Assembly (NCBI GenBank): GCA_035286745.1
Contig: DATECU010000300.1
Coordinates: forward strand, 1 to 5,399
DNA from: DATECU01 sp035286745
Lineage (GTDB): Bacteria > Acidobacteriota > Vicinamibacteria > Fen-336
Direction: 5' to 3'
DNA: 5,399 nucleotides
The position numbers and the translations under genes are program-made. This document shows, piece by piece, positions 1 through 5,399 of the stretch; the stretch's first letter is position 1, and each line of letters starts with the position of its first letter. The notes below the pieces were generated by a model, which was not told where the DNA came from, ran no database searches, and was given only the letters and a program-made list of their open reading frames with translations.

Positions 1-1782
1 ACCCCTCTGACCGACGAGCAGCGCGAGTTCGCGGAAACCGCCCGCCGCTCCGGCGAGCTGCTGCTGGCGGCGGTGAACGACCTCATCGACTTCACGAAGC
101 CGGAGGCGAGCCCGCCGGAACTGGCCAGCATCCCCTTCGACCTCAGGGCCAATCTGGAGGAGGTCGGCGACCTCTTGGCCTTACGGGCCCGGGAGAAGGG
201 CCTGGAGCTGGCGGTGTTGGTGGACCACCGGCTGCCCGCCCGCCTAACCGGGGACCCGGCACGCCTGCGCCGCGTCCTGCTCGGACTGGGGGGGCAAGCC
301 GTCAAGCGGGCGGCGCGGGGCGAGCTGGTCCTGGCCGCCGCGCTGGCAGAGGGCGAAGGCCCCCGCGTGCGCTTCGAGCTGCGGGAGGACGGGGAGGAGC
401 CGGGCGCGCCCACCGGCTCGGAGCCCCGGGGCCATGCCTCGGGCCTGGCCCTGGGCCGGCGGCTGGTGGAGACGATGGGGGGCCGGTGCGAAGTCGGCGG
501 CCGGACCATCAGTTGGACCATTCCGTTTGGCGAAGCGGAGGCGTTGGAGGCGTCGCCACCCCCGGCCAGCGTGCGCGGCCTCCGGGTGCTGGTGGTGGAC
601 GACAATGCCACCAACCGCCGGGTGCTGACCGAGATGCTCAGGGTCTGGGGCTGCATCTTCTTGGAGGCGGACAGCGGCGTGGCGGCCCTGGACCGGTTGG
701 AGGAGGCGGTGGCCGCGGGCGAGCCGGTGAGTCTGGCCCTGCTCGATCAGGAGATGCCGGGCATGGACGGGGCCGAGCTGGCCCGCGCCATCAAGGCCGA
801 CTCCCGTCTGGGTCGGATCGCGCTCATCCTGATGACCTCGATTCCTCGTCGCGGCGATGCTCGCGAGATGGCGGCGCTGGGCTTCGCCGCCTACCTCACC
901 AAGCCGGTGCGCCGCTCGGTGCTGCACGACGCGATTGCCACCGCAGCCGAGGCCCGGCGCAGCGGTGCGCCGGCCCCCGAAGCGCCGGTTCTCATCACCG
1001 CCCATTCGATCGAGGAGCGCCTGCGGCGGAAGGGCCGGGTGCTGGTGGTGGACGACAACGCAGTCAACCAGACGTTGGTGGTGAAGATCCTGGAGAAGGC
1101 CGCCTGCCGCTGCGACCTGGCCGAGAACGGACGGGAAGCGGTGAAGGCCGCCCGCCAGGGAAGCTACGACCTGATCTTCATGGACTGCGAGATGCCGGAG
1201 TTGGACGGCCTGTCGGCCACCCGTCTGATTCGTGAGGCGGAAGCCCCGGGGCGCCGACTGCCCATCGTGGCCATGACCGCCGAGACTCAGCCCGGGGATC
1301 GGGAGCGCTGCCTGGCTGCGGGGATGGACGACTACCTCTCGGTGCCGCTCACCCCTGAGGATCTCTATCGGATGCTGGAGCTGCACCTACCGCGGCAGCC
1401 GCTGGCGGCCCTGGCCGGCGGCGCTCCCGTCGATGTGATGCGGGTACGCGAAGCCAGCGGCGGCGATGCCGACTTCGAGCGGGAGATCTGGCAGCTCTTC
1501 GTGGAGGAGACGGCCAAGGACCTGGCGGCCCTCGACGAGGCCCTGGCCGGCGGGGACGGACGCACCGCCCAGCGGGCAGCGCACACCGTGAAGGGTGCCG
1601 GCAAGACGATAGGCGCAGGGGACTTCAGCGCGGTGGCGGCACGCCTGGAGAGCCTGGCCGCCAGCGAGCTGCTGGAGGAGGTGCGGAGCGGTGTCGGCGA
1701 GCTTCGCCAGCAATACGAGCGGATCTGCGACTTTCTGGTGGACAGCGGAAGGTACGGGGGGGCGGCGGCGGGCGGGAGTTGA
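1..1782 (+). CDS. Hybrid histidine kinase-like protein (HisKA part - degenerate HATPase - REC - REC - HPt), 5' end missing
   Basis: Partial gene: the frame is open from base 1, giving 593 visible residues, and ends at TGA 1780-1782. Residues 1-37 (TPLTDEQREF...NDLIDFTK) match the second helix of a BarA-type HisKA domain, so the phosphoacceptor His should lie about 20 residues left of the window. The GTG at base 73 falls inside this helix and is not the real start. Residues about 46-176 are a HATPase_c domain with defects: the N-box is RVLLGLGGQAVK, with Gln99 where the Mg-binding Asn belongs; the G1 box reads REDGEEP instead of DTGIGI; only about 15 residues separate it from G2-like GLALG (148-152), so the ATP lid is missing. 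REC1 (about 577-945 nt) has D200/D201, acceptor D249, T279 and K301. REC2 has D351/D352, acceptor D395 and T426, but V448 replaces the conserved Lys. The C-terminal HPt has H528 in AAHTVKGAGKTIGA. Family knowledge implies a cytoplasmic phosphorelay protein; loss of kinase activity is inferred. The gene is convergent with the minus-strand kinase. Confidence 0.93.
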   Translation, partial: TPLTDEQREFAETARRSGELLLAAVNDLIDFTKPEASPPELASIPFDLRANLEEVGDLLALRAREKGLELAVLVDHRLPARLTGDPARLRRVLLGLGGQAVKRAARGELVLAAALAEGEGPRVRFELREDGEEPGAPTGSEPRGHASGLALGRRLVETMGGRCEVGGRTISWTIPFGEAEALEASPPPASVRGLRVLVVDDNATNRRVLTEMLRVWGCIFLEADSGVAALDRLEEAVAAGEPVSLALLDQEMPGMDGAELARAIKADSRLGRIALILMTSIPRRGDAREMAALGFAAYLTKPVRRSVLHDAIATAAEARRSGAPAPEAPVLITAHSIEERLRRKGRVLVVDDNAVNQTLVVKILEKAACRCDLAENGREAVKAARQGSYDLIFMDCEMPELDGLSATRLIREAEAPGRRLPIVAMTAETQPGDRERCLAAGMDDYLSVPLTPEDLYRMLELHLPRQPLAALAGGAPVDVMRVREASGGDADFEREIWQLFVEETAKDLAALDEALAGGDGRTAQRAAHTVKGAGKTIGAGDFSAVAARLESLAASELLEEVRSGVGELRQQYERICDFLVDSGRYGGAAAGGS

Positions 1783-1785
1783 GGG
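1756..1785 (+). other. Potential G-quadruplex motif spanning the gene 1 stop codon
   Basis: Four G runs are seen on the plus strand: 1756-1762 (7 G), 1770-1772, 1774-1776 and 1783-1785. The loops are 7, 1 and 6 bases, so the stretch fits the usual G3+N1-7 pattern. It covers the last codons of gene 1 (Gly/Ala-rich tail), its TGA stop and the start of the 26-bp convergent gap. In GC-rich DNA such matches arise often by chance, and here part of it simply encodes Gly and Ala. No T-tract follows, so it is not a classical terminator. Confidence 0.35.
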
Positions 1786-1790
1786 AGTTG
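1774..1790 (+). repeat. Short tandem repeat (GGGAGTTG x2, 9-bp period) over the stop codon
   Basis: GGGAGTTG occurs at 1774-1781 and again at 1783-1790, separated by the A at 1782. The first copy contains the T and G of the gene 1 TGA stop. It looks like a small slippage duplication at the very end of the gene, leaving the second copy in the convergent gap. No function is evident. Confidence 0.55.
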
Positions 1791-1808
1791 CGGAGACGGC
1801 TGACGCCT

Positions 1809-4800
1809 TCAACCGCGATTCCGTCGGTCTCCTTCGAGCGCTGGCGCCTCCAAGACCTCCCGCACCTTCCCGGCCAGCTCGGCGGGGGTGAAGGGCTTCT
1901 GCAGCAGCGGCCGGCCGCGGTCCAGGGTGCCGTCCCGAAGCAAGCTGGTGGGCGCATAACCCGACATGAACAGGACCTTGAGGTTGGGGAACACGCCGCT
2001 CAGGATCCGGGCCAGCTCCGGGCCGCCCATCTTCGGCATCACCACGTCGGTGAGCAGGAGGTGGACGGGGTCCCCCTCCGACTCCACGAGCTGTAGGGCT
2101 CGGGCGGCGTTGTCAGCCTGCAGGACGGAATAGCCGTAAGACTCGAGGCAAGAGGTCACCAGGTCGCGCACCGAGTCCTCGTCCTCCACCACCAGGATCC
2201 TCTCCGTGCCCAGTGGGAGAGGCGCCCCCTCCTCCGCGGCTCTCGGCTCGACTGGAGCCTCGGTCACCTGGGGTAGGTACACGGTGAAGGTGGTGCCCTG
2301 GCCCGGCTGGCTGTGGACTGTGACCTGGCCTCCGCTCTGGCTCACGATCCCGTAAACGGTGGCGAGCCCCAGGCCCGTCCCCTTGCCCTTCGGCTTGGTG
2401 GTGAAGAACGGTTCGAAGATGTGAGCCAGCGTGGTTTCGTCCATTCCGACCCCGTCATCGCTGATGGCCATGGCCTCGTAGGTGCCGGGCGGAAGCGGCG
2501 CCAGCTCCCGGGCCGCCGCCTCGTCGACCACCAGGGCTGCGGTTTCGATGCGAATGGTGCCGCCCTGGGGCAGGGCGTCGCGTGCGTTTACGGCCAGGTT
2601 CACGATCACCTGCTCGAGCTGGCCGGGATCCGCCCGCACCGCATGGCGGCCGGGCGCGAGGACGGTCGCGATCTCGACCTGCTCGCCCAGCAGTCGCCGC
2701 AGCATCTTCTCGATGTCCCGTATCGCGTGGTTGAGATCGAGGACCTGCGGAGAGAGGGCCTGCTTGCGGCTGAAGGCCAGCAGCTTCCGGGTCAGCTCCG
2801 AGGCGCGCTGAGCGGCCTTCCGGATCTCTCCCAGGTCCCGCGCCGCCTTGCTGTCGGGGCCGGGTCCCAGCCGGCGCTGGAGCAGGTCGGCGAAACCCAG
2901 GATGGCGGTGAGCAGGTTGTTGAAGTCGTGGGCCACGCCCCCCGCCAGCCGCCCCAGCGCGTCCATTCGTTCGGCGTGGGCGAGTTGGTCCTCCAGCCGC
3001 TTGCGCTCGGTGATGTCGACCATGGTGCCTTCCAGCACCCCGCCGCCTTCGCCAGGCAAGAGGCGGACGTTCTCCAGGATCCAGATGGGAGTCCCGTCGG
3101 CCCGCGCGGCGCGGCTTTCCAGGCCGTGGATCTCCCCTTCGGCGCGGAGGCGGGCCAGGAAGTCGTCGCGATCGCCTGGAGCCAGGTAGAGAGCGGGCGC
3201 ACTTTTCGCCTTCACGGCTTCGGGGCTCGGGTAGCCGTAGATCTGGGCGAAGGCCTGGTTGCAGTCCAGGATGCGACCCTCCGCCGTCGAGCGATAGACG
3301 CCGGCCAGGTTGCCCTCGAAGAGCGAGCGGTAGCGCTCTTCCGACTCCCGGAGCGCCTGCTCGGCGGCCTTCCGTTCGGTGATGTCGGTGGCGATGCCGC
3401 CGACGGCGTAGACCTGCCCGGTGGCATCTCGAAGCGGGAACTTCAGCGCGACGTAGTGTCCTCCCCGAGCGACCGGTGTTTCCTCCCACTCCAAAGCCCG
3501 CCCCGCGTCCAGCACCCTCCGGTCGTTGAGCCGCAGCCCGTCGGCGACCTCCTTGGGAAAGAGGTCGTAGTCCGTCTTGCCCACGATCTCGTCGCGGCCC
3601 ATGCCCACCAGGGGCTCCAGAGCGCGGTTGGCCATCAGGTAGCGCCCTGCCAAGTCCTTCACGAAGATGAGCGACGGCGAGTTGTCGAGGATGGCCTGGA
3701 GGATGGTGCGGGCGTCCCGAGCCCGCGCCTCCGCTCGCTTCAGCTCCGTCACGTCGCGCACGATGATGAGCGCTTCGCCGGCGCCGCACAGGGCCAGACG
3801 CGCCTCCCGGTGGCGGGTCTGGCCCTCGATTTCCAGGTGATATTCCGCGGTCTGGGTTTCTCCGGTGGCCAGGGCGCGCTCCAGAGCCGGCAGTGCCAGA
3901 CGAGTGAAGTCGGTGGGGAAGACCTCGTGCAGCTTGTGGCCCACCAGGTCGCTGCGGTCCAGGAACCCCTTGGCCGACTTCAGGGCCCTGACCGTGCCGT
4001 CCCCGGCCATCCGCAGCATCAGATCGGGGATGGCCTCCAGGATGGCGCGATTCTGCTGGTCGCTGGCTCTGGCCTGGGTCCTTGCCGCTTCCGCCTCCCG
4101 GGCCCGCAGCCGATTCTGGCGGGCCAGGTAGGCGGCGGCTGCCAGAGCCAGAGAGAGGAAAACGCCTACGCCTAGCGTGAGGCGCGTCGCGACCGAGTGC
4201 GTGCGCTGGAGTGCGGCCTCGGTGGGGGCGACCCGGAGGCGCCAGTTGGGTCCGGCCAGATCCAGGGGCAACTCCTCCGCCCAGCGCGATGGGCCCGAGT
4301 TGCCGGGGGCGAGTTCCTCCCCATCCTGGAAGAGCTGCACCGAGAAGCCGGCAGCGCGAACCCGTCTCGAGGCGAGGTCCAGAAGCTGGTCCAGGTGCAG
4401 GAGCGCTCCCACGTACCCCTGGAACCGATCCTCGCGGTAGGCGGGGGCGGTGAGCCAGGCCCCGTGGCCCCCCCAGGGCAGATCGAAGGCCGGGGAAAGG
4501 GCGACCTGCCGGCTGCTGCGAGCCGCCTCGAAAGCCACCCGCACCGCCGGATCCAGCCCGAAGCTCGTGTTCCGCCACAGATCGCGCTGGGGCCAGGGAA
4601 CCACCCAGCGGGCCGTGATGTCGGGCTCGATGACGGCGACCGCCGAGATGGCGCGGAAGTCGTCGACATAGGCCTGGGCGTCGCCTTCCCAGGCGGCCTG
4701 GTCGAGCCGGTCCAGGGCCTGCCAGCGTCCTGCCATGCGTTTGACGGCCAGGCTGCGGTGGCCGATCTCCTCCCGCGCCGTCTCCTCCACGTCGGCTGCC

Positions 4801-5036
4801 GCTGCCTGGGTGGCCCGGCGGATCGAGTCCCGCTCGTGCCGGTTCTGAGCCTGCCAGAGAAGTCCGACCGTGATCAGGCCGGCTCCCGCGATCGCCACCG
4901 GGATCCAGGCGGCTCCGGCTGGCTTTCGGTCAGGCGGCGTTTGGGCTGGTCCCGAATCCGGACTGGGGGGCGCCGGCGACTCGGGGCCTAGGCTCCAAGC
5001 TGTTGATTCATCGGCTGTTGGCGTCTCTTCGGTCAC
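1809..5036 (-). CDS. Membrane-bound PAS-domain hybrid sensor histidine kinase with C-terminal receiver
   Basis: Complete, 1075 residues. The start is GTG at 5036-5034: an in-frame TAA lies 27 bases upstream (5063-5061) with no other start between, and GAAGG sits 5 bases before the GTG. The stop is TGA at 1811-1809. In order: a Pro-rich N-terminal tail (1-42); TM1 about 44-61; an extracytoplasmic region 62-283 resembling CHASE (alternating 'AVIEPD...', 'LDPAVRVAFEAARSS', 'SPAFDLPWGG', 'GYVGALLHLDQLLD'); TM2 about 285-304; PAS1 about 330-432; PAS2 about 443-555 (FVKDLAGRYLMANRA, DITERK); PAS3 about 563-680 (second DITERK). HisKA is 684-757 with phosphoacceptor H703 in GGVAHDFNNLLTAILGF. HATPase_c is about 800-922, with N817 (VNLAVNARDAL), G1 SDDGVGM (859-865), F-box FEPFFTTK (874-881) and G2 GKGTGLGL (884-891). 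REC is 946-1066 with E951/D952, acceptor D997, S1025 and K1047. All catalytic residues are intact. Inferred role: inner-membrane sensor that autophosphorylates at H703 and passes phosphate to D997 or an external partner. Ligand unknown. Confidence 0.95.
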   Translation of the reverse strand: MTEETPTADESTAWSLGPESPAPPSPDSGPAQTPPDRKPAGAAWIPVAIAGAGLITVGLLWQAQNRHERDSIRRATQAAAADVEETAREEIGHRSLAVKRMAGRWQALDRLDQAAWEGDAQAYVDDFRAISAVAVIEPDITARWVVPWPQRDLWRNTSFGLDPAVRVAFEAARSSRQVALSPAFDLPWGGHGAWLTAPAYREDRFQGYVGALLHLDQLLDLASRRVRAAGFSVQLFQDGEELAPGNSGPSRWAEELPLDLAGPNWRLRVAPTEAALQRTHSVATRLTLGVGVFLSLALAAAAYLARQNRLRAREAEAARTQARASDQQNRAILEAIPDLMLRMAGDGTVRALKSAKGFLDRSDLVGHKLHEVFPTDFTRLALPALERALATGETQTAEYHLEIEGQTRHREARLALCGAGEALIIVRDVTELKRAEARARDARTILQAILDNSPSLIFVKDLAGRYLMANRALEPLVGMGRDEIVGKTDYDLFPKEVADGLRLNDRRVLDAGRALEWEETPVARGGHYVALKFPLRDATGQVYAVGGIATDITERKAAEQALRESEERYRSLFEGNLAGVYRSTAEGRILDCNQAFAQIYGYPSPEAVKAKSAPALYLAPGDRDDFLARLRAEGEIHGLESRAARADGTPIWILENVRLLPGEGGGVLEGTMVDITERKRLEDQLAHAERMDALGRLAGGVAHDFNNLLTAILGFADLLQRRLGPGPDSKAARDLGEIRKAAQRASELTRKLLAFSRKQALSPQVLDLNHAIRDIEKMLRRLLGEQVEIATVLAPGRHAVRADPGQLEQVIVNLAVNARDALPQGGTIRIETAALVVDEAAARELAPLPPGTYEAMAISDDGVGMDETTLAHIFEPFFTTKPKGKGTGLGLATVYGIVSQSGGQVTVHSQPGQGTTFTVYLPQVTEAPVEPRAAEEGAPLPLGTERILVVEDEDSVRDLVTSCLESYGYSVLQADNAARALQLVESEGDPVHLLLTDVVMPKMGGPELARILSGVFPNLKVLFMSGYAPTSLLRDGTLDRGRPLLQKPFTPAELAGKVREVLEAPALEGDRRNRG

Positions 5037-5041
5037 GCGAG

Positions 5042-5046
5042 CCTTC
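5042..5046 (-). promoter_or_regulatory. Ribosome binding site for the PAS hybrid kinase
   Basis: GAAGG on the minus strand lies 5 bases (CTCGC) upstream of the GTG start at 5036. It is a partial Shine-Dalgarno match. Together with the in-frame stop further upstream it supports this GTG over internal starts. Confidence 0.5.
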
Positions 5047-5057
5047 GTCCCCCCATC

Positions 5058-5063
5058 ACCTTA
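5058..5063 (-). promoter_or_regulatory. Possible -10 element for the PAS hybrid kinase
   Basis: TAAGGT on the minus strand fits the loose TAnnnT pattern of a sigma70-type -10 box. Transcription would begin near 5050, giving a leader of about 15 bases that holds the GAAGG ribosome binding site. I see no convincing -35 hexamer at the usual spacing, so this is a weak call resting on position and the three conserved bases. Confidence 0.25.
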
Positions 5064-5105
5064 GTGCAAGGCTCGGGCCAGCAGCGGGCGGCAGTGGACC
5101 TGCTG

Positions 5106-5114
5106 TGCTAACGT
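5106..5114 (+). promoter_or_regulatory. Possible extended -10 element for the Uma2-family gene
   Basis: TGC followed by TAACGT (5109-5114) fits an extended -10 pattern (TGn-TAnnnT). It ends 7 bases before the ATG at 5122, so transcription would begin at or next to the start codon and the message would be leaderless. The absence of any purine-rich ribosome binding site before this ATG agrees with that. No good -35 box is seen. Pattern-based and unverified. Confidence 0.3.
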
Positions 5115-5121
5115 AGCTTCC

Positions 5122-5399
5122 ATGCGCACGCCTTCCGCGCTCCGGCGTCCCGCCACATACGACGATCTGCTGGCGGTTCCCGACCACCAGGTGGGGGAGA
5201 TCCTGGCTGGCGACCTCCACGTCAGCCCGCGTCCCGCGCCGCGGCACGCTCGGGCCAGCTCGGGCCTGGGCGCTGCCGTCTTCGGACCGTTTGATGCGGG
5301 CCGGGGTGGGCCCGGGGGCTGGTGGATCCTGGACGAGCCCGAGCTACACCTGGGCTCCGACGTGCTGGTCCCCGACCTGGCCGGCTGGAAGCGGGAGCG
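5122..5399 (+). CDS. Uma2-family (DUF820) putative endonuclease-fold protein, 3' end missing
   Basis: The frame is open from ATG 5122 to the right edge, giving 92 codons plus two bases. The product begins MRTPSALRRPATYDDLLAVP and continues with QVGEILAGDLHVSPRPAPRHARAS, the typical opening of Uma2 proteins ('GE-I-G-L-V-P-P---HA'). Residues 60-71 (GRGGPGGWWILD) and 72-79 (EPELHLGS) are followed by DVLVPDLAGW (80-89), which carries the Pro-Asp part of the family's PD-(D/E)xK-like active site. The later ExK-type half would lie past the window edge. Family members usually have about 180-200 residues, so roughly half is visible. They adopt a restriction-endonuclease-like fold and are very abundant in some cyanobacteria and GC-rich bacteria, but their substrate and role are poorly known. 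The start is the first ATG in frame. It lacks an evident ribosome binding site but sits just after a possible -10 box. The gene is divergent from the kinase, with 85 bases between starts. Confidence 0.88.
   Translation, partial: MRTPSALRRPATYDDLLAVPDHQVGEILAGDLHVSPRPAPRHARASSGLGAAVFGPFDAGRGGPGGWWILDEPELHLGSDVLVPDLAGWKRE

Noticed and set aside
73..75. GTG as the start codon of the plus-strand hybrid protein.
   Set aside because: The frame is open back to base 1, and the residues before the GTG continue the HisKA helix (DEQREFAETARRSGELLLAAV), so the gene begins outside the window.
244..1386. A 380-codon antisense frame under the REC-REC region of the plus-strand gene.
   Set aside because: It repeats the pattern of the sense receiver motifs read backwards (two 'VVHHQHP' segments opposite VVDDN) and has no domain of its own.
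1792..1832. Possible hairpin GGAGAC ... GTCTCC near the convergent gene ends as a terminator.
   Set aside because: The arms are only 6 bp with a 29-base loop, the right arm lies inside the kinase coding end, and no T-tract follows on either strand.
2313..4175. A 620-codon open frame on the plus strand, antisense to the PAS hybrid kinase.
   Set aside because: It lies wholly inside the kinase gene, has low-complexity His/Gln/Arg/Gly-rich content with no recognisable domain, and long antisense frames are expected opposite GC-rich genes. The kinase frame has intact domains across the same bases.
2455..4578. A 707-codon open frame on the minus strand in another frame of the kinase gene.
   Set aside because: The product is Arg/Gly/Pro/Ala repeats without domain content, typical of a shadow frame in GC-rich coding DNA.
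5079..5105. Inverted repeat CAGCAG-N15-CTGCTG in the divergent region as an operator.
   Set aside because: Six-base arms made of a common GC-rich triplet do not extend, and a chance match is likely. There is no local regulator gene to bind it.
5298..5318. A second four-run G-rich stretch inside the Uma2-family gene as a G-quadruplex.
   Set aside because: The runs are explained by codons of the conserved family segment GRGGPGG and contain complementary CCC, which would favour a hairpin.

Overview
The window is GC-rich bacterial DNA carrying three protein genes and almost no intergenic space. The composition, the two large multidomain hybrid histidine kinases, and a Uma2-family (DUF820) gene with the 'RGGPGG-WWILDEPELHLG' signature suggest an environmental Gram-negative lineage of the Myxococcota/Acidobacteriota kind. 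This is an impression from protein style. No rRNA or other marker is present to settle it.

Layout: (1) Bases 1-1782, plus strand: the 3' part of a BarA-like hybrid signalling protein that enters from the left edge. In order it has the second helix of a HisKA domain, a degenerate HATPase_c domain, two receiver domains and a C-terminal HPt domain. (2) A 26-bp convergent gap (1783-1808) with a G-rich run and a 9-bp tandem repeat over the first gene's stop codon. (3) Bases 5036-1809, minus strand: a complete 1075-residue membrane sensor kinase with a CHASE-like periplasmic domain between two membrane segments, three PAS domains, intact HisKA and HATPase_c domains, and a C-terminal receiver. (4) An 85-bp divergent intergenic region (5037-5121) that must carry the start signals for both flanking genes. 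(5) Bases 5122-5399, plus strand: the N-terminal 92 codons of a Uma2-family protein that runs off the right edge.

The two kinase genes are complementary in content. The minus-strand protein has every residue needed to autophosphorylate, but it has no HPt and no DNA-binding output. The plus-strand protein has receivers and an HPt, but its ATP-binding domain has lost the N-box asparagine, the G1-box aspartate and the ATP lid. A phosphorelay in which an active kinase feeds the plus-strand protein is therefore a reasonable hypothesis, but convergent neighbours need not be partners. No output regulator is visible. I found no RNA gene, CRISPR array, insertion sequence, prophage or obvious new defence locus. 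The most unusual item is the apparent pseudokinase.
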